Assembly: GCA_023374025.1 (NCBI GenBank)
Contig: SIJG01000121.1
Span: 76,705-140,704 of the forward strand
Direction of reading: 5' to 3'
Length of the DNA: 64,000 bases
Source: Heterodera schachtii
Lineage: Eukaryota; Nematoda; Chromadorea; Rhabditida; Heteroderidae
The notes beneath the pieces are model-generated. The model was given only the letters and a program-made list of their open reading frames with translations. It had not been told where the DNA came from and did not search any database. This document shows positions 41,741-52,799 of this stretch, in pieces. Made by a program: the position numbers and the translations under genes. Position 1 is the first letter of the stretch. Each line of letters opens with the position of its first letter.

Positions 41741-42242
41741 TTTTTGAGTTTTTTTATCCCATTAGAGCTTGTTGCAAAAATCTTAAATTCGTATCGCTTC
41801 AAAAACGATTGCTTTTGGGATGCCGTTGAACGCCGACTTTTTCCTACAAATGTTCAAACTAAACTACATATAAATCCGAGAGAAGGAACAAAAGCGAGAA
41901 TTTTTAAAATTTTGTATTTTAGATTTTTTGTTCGAATTCGGGTCTGGGATTCGAAATTGGCCAAAATAGATTTGCCGGATCCGTTATCAGCGATCCCGAA
42001 AAGCCTTGGAAACATCTTTTCATTACTTTTGAATAAGGGGGAGACCAGCTTTTTATGATGTTTTGTTCAAATTTAGGTTAAGAAATTGAATTTTATATCG
42101 CCAACCGTCGAACAGCCGAAAGCAGTGAATATTGCTCATTTTTTCACCAAAAAAAAAGAAAACAATCAAAATGAACTGTTGAGTAATCAATAACCAAAAT
42201 AGTTACAAAAATAACCGCCGCTGGCCATCCATTAACAACGAA
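41741..42242. other. Intergenic, no gene seen
   Basis: Contains a copy of the TTTTTTGTTCGAATTCGGGT dispersed repeat (41925-42005). The frame at 41744-42058 overlaps that repeat and shows no domain. Confidence 0.5.
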
Positions 42243-45200
42243 TTAATTAATTGACAGCCAATTTTCGGTTAAATATTTCTCCAAATCCGGCGCATTGTTC
42301 TTCAGCAGACTCTCTTTGATCTTTATTGACTCGATGATCTGACGGAGGGGCCGATCCAAAATTTTCAGCGAATGTTCGTCGAAATTCTTCTCGAAAAATG
42401 CCTAAAAATTGCATTTCCAATTGAAAAGTTTTGTTTGATATTTTTTAATAAAAAAAGTATATATAAAAAAAATTATCGAAAAACGTGTGGTGAATTAATA
42501 AAATTTTTCAAAAAATCGCTGAAAAATGTTTCTATTTTTTTCTTAGATTTTTTTATAAAAAATTCTAAGTTACTAGCATACATGAAGGGTGCGCCAGGGC
42601 GAGGCCCATACGACGGACGATTGGCGCAGGGGGGGTGCGCCAGGACCAATTTTTCGTACGAAGGCCCCCAATTTTCCCCGGCGACGACCTTTTTCTTTTT
42701 TTTTTGCTATTCAGACCACCTTTTTTTTGCGGCGCATTTTTCCAAAAAACTTTGTGAGAAGGGGGTGGGGCGTGGGGCAGTCCGGCGGTGCCGATAGGCG
42801 CCGCCGGGAAAATTTTTTGAATTTTGTATGGGTTTCGCTAAGGAAATTGTTCAAGTTTTAATCTTTTCCCCATTCGTTACGACCCACCCCAACGAAACGC
42901 ACAGGCCAAACACGCCCAAACCCACCGTCACTTCGTCGGCCATGGCACTGGAACAGAAGCCGGAAGCAGTGCTTTGCATGCAGTGCAGGAACATGGTGTT
43001 GTTGACGGAGCCGTACTTTTTGAGCAGCAGCGGCACATTGTTTTTGAAGAAGTCCCAGGCAAAGTGCTGGCAGCAAACCATCGGCGCCATTTGCGTGCCC
43101 GAGAACAGTCCGTCCAGGTCTTGGTCCCGGATTTTGCCCTGCACGGCGCCGTAGTCGAAGATTTCTTCGAGCATTTTCAAGTCCGAGCATTGGCCAAGGG
43201 CTGAAAAAAGATGTGGAATACGTTATAGTACCATGATATTCATGAATTGTGCCCATGCCAATCCATGGCATTGTGTGAGGGGGACGGGATAAAATGTCGC
43301 CGCCGGTTTTTTTAAATTTGTGAATTAAGAAATTTTCAAGAAAAAAAAAATTCGGTGTCATGGCAACTCGTACATAGACTTATTGTTAGGCTAGGCCTAA
43401 GCTTTAGGCCTAGGCTTTATTTTTTGAAATTTATAGTAAGAGTTGCCTGTGTGCGAGGTTGCCATTAAACCAAAAAATCACTGAAAACTTTTCAATTTTC
43501 TGTTTAAATTTTTTAAAAAAATTTCGACGGCGAGCTTTTGGGGTGCACCCTTGTGTCATCCCCAAATTTTGTGCTTGCCAATGATGCAGGCCAGCTCCAC
43601 TTGAGAGTAGTTGGATGTCTCCAGCAAATGCTTAAGTGCCGCAATGTTTTTCGGCTCATTTGTCGCCCCAACGGCACGGAAAATGAGTCCGCGCAAGTCC
43701 GGCACAACTTCGACGCCCTTTTCGACGAGCGCATTGAATTTGGACAGTGCCATTTGAACTGTTGGAGGATGACGAAATTGGGACAAACGGTTGAGCAACA
43801 GGGCACGAAGACGGCCGACATGAATGTCTAAAAGAGGGGGACAGAATGTGGGGCAGCAGGACGGTAGCCAAGGGGTAGAAATCCCAACAATTTTCAAGAA
43901 AACATGGACAAATTTGGCGAAAAATAACTACAAAATTTTCGGAGCAGGTCGTTTCCCCTCCACTATTTCCCTCCGTCGTTTCCCCTACTCATGAAAAATT
44001 TTAAAAAAAATGAAACGGAAATTTTCAAAAAAAAAAAAAAAAAAAAAAATTTTAGACAATTCGTGAAAAATAAAAAAATATATTTTACAAATTCCTGGTT
44101 TTTGCTACCAGCGCTGAAATTTTATTTTGCAATTAAAAAAAGAGCAGAAATATTCATAATTTTTCCATTTAATTTTATGATGACTTACTAAGTTTTTCCA
44201 AAAATTGAAAAATCAAAAAAAAAAAAAATTTTTTTTGGTTTACATACAAAAAAAAGGGCGGGGGGGATGAAGTGACCCGAACGGACCTTCGCCCTCCGTG
44301 GGCTCCCAGCCCAATTTGGTCGCCACGGGTTCCACCACTGAGCACACAAAGTGCTCAAAACGGTCCAGCAGTTGGCGTCCGTCCTCCAAATGCTTCAGTG
44401 AATGGGCGACGCTGCCAATGGCCGAGTCAATGGCGGACCAAACGAAGTAATCATGCTCATCACGGCACGCGTTGAACAGCTCGAGGAAGTGGGAGATGGG
44501 CACACGCGACGCTTTGACCAGCTGAAGAAGAAATTTTTAATTAAAAAAAAGAAATATTTAAGCAAATTTCAACGAAAGAAAATTGAAAATTTTTTCTTGC
44601 AATTGTTTGAAAATTTTTTTGAAAAAAAAATTCAATGGCGAGATTTTGTCTCTGTGAGATTTCGGGCGGAAAAACGTTTGTCCTGTTCCGTTCAAATCTC
44701 CCAACAATTTGTAAGGAAATAATCTTCCAAAAAAATTAAATTTAATTTTCAAATCCCCCCACAATTTGTAAGGAAATAATCGTCCAAGAAAAAATTCATT
44801 TGGCAAAAAATTTAATTATCTGCTGCCGCTAAAATGGCATTTGTGTCAAATGTTTGATGATAGAAAAAGATTTTGAGAGAGCAAAATTTGCAAAAAAAAA
44901 AAAAAAAAATTCACCAAATTACAGAATAATTCAAAAATGGGAAACGTGCGCCAAACAAACTCACAGCGTAAAGGTCACTGGCGAGTTGGTAACGGTCCAA
45001 CACGCCAAGTTGACGACTTTTCACCGCGTTCAGCAAGGCGTTCAACATTTCCTGGGAGTATTGGACACGGAAGAAGGAAGTGAAGTCGAAGTTGACCTGA
45101 AATCAAAAAAAAAATTTCCAAGGGGTCAAGAAAATCAAAAAAAAATTTAGCTAAAAAACAAAATTTCACAATATTGAATTGCATTTCATTTAAATTTTTA

Positions 45201-47135
45201 TGTAATTCTACTTTGTTTCTTCAAATTTTCGTAAATTTTTCTGAATTATACATTGTTTTAATGAAAAATTGTAAATAAAAACGCGTCGCCGTAAAAAAAA
45301 ATGGGTTGAAAAAACGTCAAAAAATTGTTTGTATCATCCAAATAATTCATTCACCTTCACCCATTCGTCCGCCTTGAGGCCGTCCAGTATGAATTTGTCC
45401 TCGGCTTTGACCAGCAAAAACTTGGCCTTCGCCTGCGTTGGGTCAGTCGCGGTGACGACGCTGAACGGCACTTGCCAAATTGAGCGGTTGTTCGCCTCGT
45501 CCCGGCCGCCGTCCGCCAAAAAGCGCGTCTGACTGAGGCGCAACTCGCGCCGGTCTCCGTCCAACACGCGCTGCTCAACGCTGACCAACGGAAAGCCCAT
45601 CTGCTGGGTCCAGGAGCACATCAACGCTTTGACATCCTGCAAATTGGGGGTGGAAAAAGTATTGGCAAATGAAGAAAAAAAAAAATTTTTTTGTGTAGGT
45701 TGGGGGAGGGAGGGCAACAACAATTTTTTTAGAAATTGGTAAAAATTTTCTCGAATATGTATGTACAATGGTTTTTTAAACAGAAAACAAGTAACTTCCT
45801 TCCCTTTTACTCTGGACAGATTACTGGGCGAAATTTAAGAAAAACAAAAAAAAAATTTTTTTTTTCGAGGGGGGCGAACGTAGTATTACATTACATACAC
45901 CAGGGACGGTCCCAGGGGGGGGGGGGGGGTACGCGGGGTACGTACCCCCCCCCCCCCCCCAAGGCCCCCCGCAACTGAAATTTTTAAGGAAAAAATAGTA
46001 TTTTGGCTGAAAATTTTAGGTTTTCCTTGCTGGTACCCCCCCCCCCCCCCCCCAGACCTAGCCTCACCCAAATTTTCCAAGAAAATTTTCGCTAAATTTT
46101 TCAAAAACCCCACAAATTTCTGATGAAAATCTGCTAAAAATGGCGCAAAATGACAAACTTTGGTCATTTTTTAGACAAAATCTGTTAACAAACCGCATAA
46201 ATTTTCCCGGCGGCGCCTATCGGCACTGCCGGACCCCCTGTCCCCCAAAAAATTTTTGGAAAAACCCCGACACAAGGGTTGAAAAGCAAAAAAAAAAAAA
46301 AGGTCGTCGGGGAGGTACCCCCCCCCCCCCCCAGCCAAAATCCTGGGACCGTCCCTGACATACACCCGTCCCCGCCCATAATTTTTTTTTAATTACAAGT
46401 TATTTGTGTTAAAATTTGAAAAATAAATCTGTTAAATTTATAGCGATTTTTTGAAAAACGCACAGTGCCATCCGACGCCTCGCTCAGGCACTGCCACAGG
46501 TCGTCGGTGTCCGCGTTGGCGTATTGGTGCCGCTTCAGATAGGCGCGCAGTGCCTTTTTGAAGGTGGGCTCGCCCAAATGGTTGAACAACATGCGCAGCA
46601 CCGAGCACGACTTCTCGTAGGTGACCGCGTCGTAAATCTCGTCAAGTTCGTTCGGGTTTTCGATCGGCACCTTTAAAAAAAGGGGGGCAAAAATTATTCA
46701 AAAAAAAAAAAATCTTTTTTTTGTCAGTCATTTTAAGCGGCCGCATTTTCCGGATTGGGACAAATTTCTCGGTTTGCCAACAAAAAAAAAGGTTTGAAAA
46801 ACAAGTTTTTTCAGGTTCGTAACAAAAAAACATTTGTATGCAAAATTGACGATCTTTTTTGCTGTTGTTCGGGGACCAAAAAGCAAAAAGAAAGGCCTAT
46901 GGACGAGCAAATTGCCTCTTTTTTAAAAATCAATTTTTAGTTTAGTTTTTGTTAAATTTGAAAAAATTACCTCGATTGGATGCGAGTTGCGCAACGAATC
47001 CATGCCCATGGCACGGACCACAGTGTTGTCCACAAAGGTGGACCACACCTTGAACTCGGGGTAGTTTTTGGCGGTGAACAGAAACTCCATGAAACAGGCG
47101 AACCCCTCCTTCAACCAAAGGTCCTGCCACCACTT
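42243..47135 (-). CDS. Puromycin-sensitive aminopeptidase (M1 family), C-terminal 568 aa
   Basis: Eight exons in frame on the minus strand: 47135-46971, 46670-46464, 45636-45355, 45096-44965, 44521-44287, 43827-43579, 43200-42926 and 42401-42243. They match the PSA/NPEPPS (C. elegans PAM-1) order: KWWQDLWLKEGFACFMEF (contains the third zinc-ligand Glu), PNELDEIYDAVTYEKSCSVL (transition-state Tyr region), SWTQQMGFPLVSVEQRVL, then the ERAP1_C-like helical domain, ending KYLTENWLSIN. This cytosolic zinc enzyme removes N-terminal residues from peptides. The HExxH exon that should precede 47135 is absent, the next upstream exon (47339) is inverted, and another lies beyond the BEL/Pao element at 56059. 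The reading frames of the C-terminal half are undamaged. Intron 43580-43200 appears to be GC-AG. An hAT-type MITE sits in intron 45637-46463. Confidence 0.87.
42690..42815 (-). repeat. GGCACCGCCGG dispersed repeat in an aminopeptidase intron
   Basis: Reverse orientation: TTGCGGCGCATTTTTCC then GTCCGGCGGTGCCGATAGGC. It lies in the intron between 42401 and 42926 and matches the internal part of the MITE at 45901-46357. Confidence 0.65.
45901..46357 (+). mobile_element. Complete hAT-type MITE with poly-C tracts
   Basis: Begins CAGGGACGGTCCCAGG and ends CCTGGGACCGTCCCTG (16-bp perfect inverted ends). It is flanked on both sides by ACATACAC (45893-45900, 46358-46365), a perfect 8-bp target duplication. 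Internally it has three poly-C/G tracts and the GGCACTGCCGG core. It lies within an intron of the aminopeptidase gene. The CAGGG terminus and 8-bp duplication mark it as hAT. It is the reference copy for the fragments at 6940, 11697, 13345, 42690 and 58215. Confidence 0.88.
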
Positions 47136-47338
47136 CTGAACACGAAAGGGAAAAGATATTTAAGTTATGATGTACAGCAACAAATTGAAAGTTAATAAAA
47201 ATGAATTTTACCAAAATTCTACAAAAACAAATTTTTAAAACTTTTTTTTTGCATGTTCGCGTCACGGGGGAGGAATTCTTAAGAAATTTATGTAAAATTT
47301 TTTTTTTCTTAATTGACCAAACATGACACCGAATTCAG

Positions 47339-47572
47339 AGCACTTACGCCCGGTCAGCATTCCCCTGCTGGGACGAGCCCACGTACAAGGCTGAATTCGA
47401 CATCAAATTGGAGGTGGACAAGCGCATGACCGCCCTGTCCAACATGAACGTGGTGGCGGAGGAGGAGGGGACGGACGGCGACGTCACCAAAAAATTGCTC
47501 ACTTTTGAGCGCACTCCGCGCATGTCCACCTATTTGCTGGCATTTGCGGTCGGCCACTTTGAGCACATTGAG
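47339..47572 (+). pseudogene. Inverted exon of the M1 aminopeptidase
   Basis: A 78-codon exon with an AG acceptor at 47338 and a GT donor at 47573: STYARSAFPCWDEPTYKAEF, then LSNMNV, and TPRMSTYLLAFAVGHFEHIE. This is the N-terminal M1 segment that should come about 100-200 residues before the KWWQDLWLKEGFA exon, but it lies on the plus strand while the rest of the gene is on the minus strand. The reading frame is intact. Either an inversion or an assembly error. Confidence 0.8.
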
Positions 47573-47754
47573 GTTTGTGGTGATTGATTTGTTGTTTGCC
47601 ATGGCCCAATGTGGTGGGCAAAAGCCGTACAAAAAATTGGTGGCATTTTCCCTCGTTCAAAACTGAGCCGTCCGTCGCTCCAGGGGTCCAGGCCCGTAAT
47701 GGGAGCGGTTTCCCCCCGGTTCCCCACCCTTATTGTTTTACCTCCCTCGAAAAT

Positions 47755-48301
47755 ATAATGGATTGGACTTGTCGGTAGTAATTGGAATCGGATTGACCCT
47801 GGGGGCGGGCGGGGATCGGAAAGTCCTTCTGATTATCAGCAATTTCAGAAGCGTCCGGAAAAACCAAGCCAATTGTTGTCCGATAATGGGTACTCATTAG
47901 GATTTAAGTTTCCCGGCCGTTGTGTCTCGTAATTGGGAAATATGCCCCCAAATTTAACTCAAACTTTGGACGGCAAAATCACGAGAATTTATTATCACTG
48001 AGCAAAAATGGGAAAAAGGTGTAAGCGATAAAAATTCATGAAGTCAGCAGCAAAAAACAAGGAATGGCGAAAAAGCGATCGCCGATCAGCCTCAATCCAA
48101 CGAACGGGGCGGGGAAGGGGATATTAATATTACACAATAAGTGATCATTGAAAGCGGGGGAGGGCGTGCGAATATCCGGCCAAGCTGATGGCTGGCGATT
48201 GTGGCAAAAGGACAATACTCGGAAATTGTGAAATGTTTGGCTGGGGGATGACTTGGGAATGGGAGAGGGGGGCCATGGGATAAGTTTCGCAAATCGCGAC
48301 A
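47755..48301 (-). repeat. BEL/Pao 3' LTR joined to leader and gag start of a second copy
   Basis: 47755-48301 is almost identical to 55509-56057; by eye the only difference is two G in a poly-G run. That shared piece holds the LTR, the leader and the first about 45 codons of gag (MSTHYRTTIGLVFPDASEIA). A normal 3' LTR would not be followed by leader and gag, so the structure is LTR-internal-LTR-internal with the second internal part cut off at 47755. Confidence 0.8.
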
Positions 48302-48743
48302 CTCCGCGCGGCGGAGGACTTCGGGGGAGAATCGAATCTGATCGAGTTCAATGGCACCGGACTTCCTTCGATTTGTCGCGCGATCTTCTTCCATCCGGTT
48401 CGCTGAGTGCTCATTGGAAAGTGCTGCAATTGGCCATGCGATCCGACTCTGGCACGAGAGATTACGCGAGGACGAGCAGCACGGCGAGCAATTGTGGGAG
48501 AATGGAAGGGGAGGTGGATGAAATTTGAATTTTGTGGACCCGTGACCCCTGTGACCACTTGAATTTTGTGATGGATTGGCCGTTCATCCTTGGTCGGCGG
48601 TGATGGTCCTCGGACCCGTTCACGAGTCGAACTTACCTCATCCGAAGGGATGGTAACAACGAATTCGGTGGGGATGTTTGTCGGAGAAGTTGGTCTCGTG
48701 TTGGAAGGGCATGAAGAATAGATAGTGTCCGGAGTTCGGGGGT

Positions 48744-49645
48744 TCAATTCAATGTCGGCAATTTCAGGGGGGGAAGGGATGACTCAAGGGTGGGTACAAC
48801 GGACAATAGTGAATTCTCGGTAATGTCGATTTGGGATGGATCGGTTTCAGTCGGCATATTGACGTCAGAGAGATTGGGAGGGTTAAAAGGACTAAGCTTT
48901 AAGTGTTTATGGATATTTTGGATCGAAATTGGGGACAATTTTGGCGTCTTTCGTGCTTCCATCAAAATTTATTTAGCGGAGCGGGGGATTGGTTCGCAGA
49001 ACCAACTCTTGAATGGCATGTCGGACTTCTCCGAGTTCGATGGATTCGGGGGTGGAAATGGAATTTGGGGAATTGGCAATATTTCCAAAAAGACGATTGC
49101 GCAAAATAAAAAGATTTTAATCAAAATAAGAAGGAGGATTCCTGCCAAACAGGAAAAAATAGCCAATACAAGCGAAATGGGAAATTGGGGTTTATTTTCA
49201 GGTTCAGAGGCTAGGGAATCAAGGCCAAGATACAGGGCGGATGAAGCAAGAATTGGGAGGGTACTTTTAGCAATTCCTTTTGGGGATAATTTACTTTTGG
49301 GGTGCGCTTGAATGGGGGGAAGCAGCACAAAAATTACAAAAAGGAACACGACCGTCGGAATAATTGAGGGGGATAGGGACGATGGGAGCGGATGAGTAGT
49401 CGGAAGTTCAGTTGGTTGGAGCGGTGGCGGTGAGATTTGCCGATTTACAGGTGCCGAATTTGAGCGGAGGCCAAAACGGACAAGGAATAGTTATAAAATC
49501 GGACGCAGACAAATGAAATTACCGCTGCAAAAATCAAAAAAATAGGGATTAGGATAGCCAAAAGTGGGATTGGGTTGGATTGGGATTGCTGTGGGGCTGG
49601 GTTGTGATGGAACGCAAACTCAAGCGAGAGAATATTTCCCATTAG
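48744..49645 (-). pseudogene. Membrane-protein ORFs between integrase and 3' LTR (env-like?)
   Basis: Two minus-strand frames. 49642-49445 has one strong transmembrane segment after a short proline/glutamine-rich part. 49349-48969 begins with a signal-peptide-like stretch and has a long hydrophobic segment in the middle; the same frame continues past a single stop to 48744 as a polar tail. A downstream frame (48747-48303) is proline- and arginine-rich. Several retrovirus-like BEL elements in nematodes carry an env-like gene at this position. The fragments are short and broken, I find no fusion-protein motif, and the assignment is tentative. Confidence 0.45.
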
Positions 49646-49949
49646 TGAGAAACAGTGAAGAATGTGAATATTTTTTTTTAATTAAAGCCCATTTTATAAG
49701 GAATTGGAATGATGAGATTTTATGAATTTTTTAAATTTTACAATACGGGATCGGAAGGAACCCATGGGAAAATGCGATAAGCTATTCGCTGGCCCGCCGG
49801 ATATTAGCGGCAGAAAGGAAAAGGGGGGGGGGGGAAGGGCAAAAGTTAATAAACATGAAAAAGTGTAAATTTTAATATGTGATCATAAGGAGCGAGCGGT
49901 GGGAAAATTCATTGAACGCGATCAGCGCGCTCCCGAGCACGGAATGTGA
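49646..49949. other. Non-coding part of the BEL/Pao element
   Basis: Lies between the membrane-protein ORFs and the end of integrase. It contains a poly-G run (49826-49837). No gene or repeat boundary is visible. Confidence 0.5.
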
Positions 49950-52799
49950 TTATGTTGTTATGTGGGGTACTGTCGGTGGCTGAAGGGCCCAAGTCCATTT
50001 TTTCCCGACAAAAGCCTTTGAAACGGAAGTGTGAGGAATGATGGTTTTAGAATTTGGTTTATAATTTGGGGGGTATGGTGCCCATTTAATTTTTTGGATT
50101 GGGGGCTTTTGTGGTTCACATGTTCGATTACAAAATTCATTTTCCGTTTCAAGGGGATATAAATGGGCGACTGAACGGGTGGTAATGTGACCCGTTATTG
50201 TTTTTATTTTTGCTGTATTAGGAAAATTTGTTTCTGTTTTGAATATATCCAATATAATTGCGAGGTGCCATAATGAGCGGGGAGTATTTTCATTATGTAC
50301 CAGAACGAGTTGCCCAATTTTAGGTACACAATTTGAATGACATCCCAATTTTTTGTGGCGTTCCCTTAGCGAAAGAAGATAATCTCTTGTCCATTTTGAT
50401 TTAAAGGCTTCGGATAATTTGGTAATTGTGTTCCATAGGTCTCGTAAAGATGAATTAGTACTGTCAAAATTTTCTATGTTGTATTTTTCGGTATCCTCAA
50501 GAATTGAAGAAAATAAAGGCTCATTAAAACCCAATGGCCGTATAAAATCAATGGGACGAAGGGGCCTGGGTTCAGCCGCATTAGCGGAATCAAATGTTAT
50601 TGGGCGAGTATTTACAGTAGTTTCGATTTCACAAAGCAATGTAGTGATTTGGTCATTGTCAAAAACACGTGGGCGGGGACCAATTAAAACTCTTCGAATG
50701 TGGAATTTAACAAGGGCTACAAAACGTTCATAATGCCCACCCTTCCAAGGGGCTGCGGGTGTACGAAATTTCCAAATTGTTGCCGATAGGGATTTAGAAA
50801 AATGATAAAATTTAATAAAGGAAGGGGCATTATCACAGTATACAGTAGTTGGGATACCGTATTTTGCCGAAATACGTCGGAAAGCAAGGGAAAAAGAACG
50901 AGTTGATTGGTAAGGTACCACATCCAAGGAAATATTACGTGTTGAAAGACAAACCCAAAGGACCACCCACATTTTGTAAGAGTGGGTTTTGTTTGAAGAA
51001 GTAAAAATTGGCCTAACATATAGAGGACCAAAAAAGTCTAATCCGACCGCAAAAAATGGAGGGTTTAAAAACACACGATCAGCTGGTAATTGTGGAAATG
51101 GCGGGGGGTTAAACGGTTGTATTTTAAATCGGCGACATGTTAGACAAAATTTGTAAATGATGCGTTCAACAATTTTCCTACCTTTCGGTATCCAAAATTT
51201 GAAACGGATAATTGATAAGGTATGAAGAGGGCTCGAATGTTGGTAGTTTAAGTGCGTTTCAAAAATAATTAAATGTGTCAAATGAGATTTAGTAGGCAAA
51301 AGAAATGGGTTGGCCGTGAATTGCGTCAAATTACTCTTTTCTATACGGCCTTTAGTCCGAAGGATTTTTTGGTCATCAGCGAAAAGTCCAAGCGTTTCTC
51401 TGTCATTTTCAGAGGGTGGGTAACATCTCTGCTCTTGTTATAGGAGAAAAATAAATGCTCTACGTAATTCGGATACAGTAATCTGAAGGGATTCCGATTT
51501 AAAGGGAGTTTTTGTTATTTTCGATTTAAGATGAAAAATAAAACGAAGAAAATAAGTGACACTTCGAAGTAATTTGGGCAAGCGTGAAAATCGGTTAATG
51601 TCGATTAAAGCATTCGGTTTTTGTTGTTCCGTAGCAAAGGTAAAAATTGGAAGAGGCGACGGGCATTTTGCTTTATCAATCGATGTGGTGTTTGAGTTGA
51701 AGGCCTTTATTTCACTGTTAGAAGGCCAAAACATCGGGACTCGTGATAGCCATTCGGGGCCTGACCACCAATGGGTTAATTTTATTAGTTTGTTAAGTGA
51801 ATTTACGCCTCTTGAACCAATGTCGGCAGGGTTTTGGTTACCGGGTAAGTGTCGGACAGTTAAATTGGGTAGAGACCGAATTACTTTAAGCCGGTTGTTT
51901 ACAAATATTTCGCGCGTTGGCTGTTCGTTATTTAACCAAGAAAGTACAATGGCAGAATCGCACCACAAATTTAAGGATGGGTTTAGTGAAATATTTGTTA
52001 AAAGTGAATTAGTAAATTTAAGCATTTTTGAGCCCATTTCTGCAGCAATAAGTTCCATTTTGGGAATAGTCAAATTTTTTCCTTTATGTTTGGGTTTAAC
52101 CTTTGTCTTGGAAAAAATTAAAAAACAATCAGAAAACTCGGAATTGGGATTGGAAACACGTAGGAAAACAGCGGCACACATGGCGAGATTTGAAGCATCG
52201 GAAAAACAATGTAATTCATATGATCGATTTTGAAGGGGGAGAGTGAGGGGATTTCGGGGGATTTCAATTTTTTCAGTGGGTACCCAATTTTTAAAAAGAT
52301 GATTCCATTCATTTTGTGAATTTAGTGTAATTGGTTGGTCCCATTCGACAGATTCCACGCAAAGAGTTTGCATAAAAATTTTTAGGGGAAGAATTACGGG
52401 GGAAATGAGTCCAAGGGGGTCAAAATTAGAAGCAATAAAAGACAAAATTGACCTTTTAGTACATAAATTTTCAGGGGGTGGTGATACGGTTAACAACAAA
52501 TTGTCATTTAGAGTGTTCCATGATACACCAAGAAATTTATGTATCGTACCACTGAGCATACGGTCATTAGGGAGATCAGAAATTGCTTCGGACGAATTGC
52601 TGGCAAATTCCCTTATTGGTAATGACACAGTTTCAAAAAGGGAAATAACATTCGAAATCTTATTTTTACCAACCAATGGGTCATCACAACATAACAAAAG
52701 GTTATCAACGTAAATATTTGACAATATTTCTTGGGATAAATGGGACGGGTTAGTGGTTAAATGATACGAATTGTGGCTGCTAATAAAAAAGGGGAGCAA
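49950..52799 (-). CDS. BEL/Pao Pol: RT end, RNase H and integrase
   Basis: One frame from 52799 to 49950, interrupted by a single TAA at 51438-51440. The first part has the RT motif with YVDN (NIYVDNLLLCCDD; YVDD in most relatives), an RNase H with CFSDASNLAMCAAVF and LWCDSAIVLSWL, and DIGSRG. After the stop, CYPPSENDRETLGLFADDQK leads into the HHCC zinc finger region (CLTCRRFK) and the integrase core, with Asp in VGLDFFGPLYV, Asp in VYCDNAPSF and Glu in PWKGGHYERFV. It ends with a basic C-terminal domain. The stop makes the copy defective unless read through. Confidence 0.85.

Noticed and set aside
46642..46940. Frames on both strands between aminopeptidase exons
   Set aside because: Intron sequence with poly-T/A; splice sites of the flanking exons leave it out.
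51556..52233. 225-codon plus-strand frame
   Set aside because: It lies antisense to BEL/Pao RNase H, whose motifs are clear on the minus strand.
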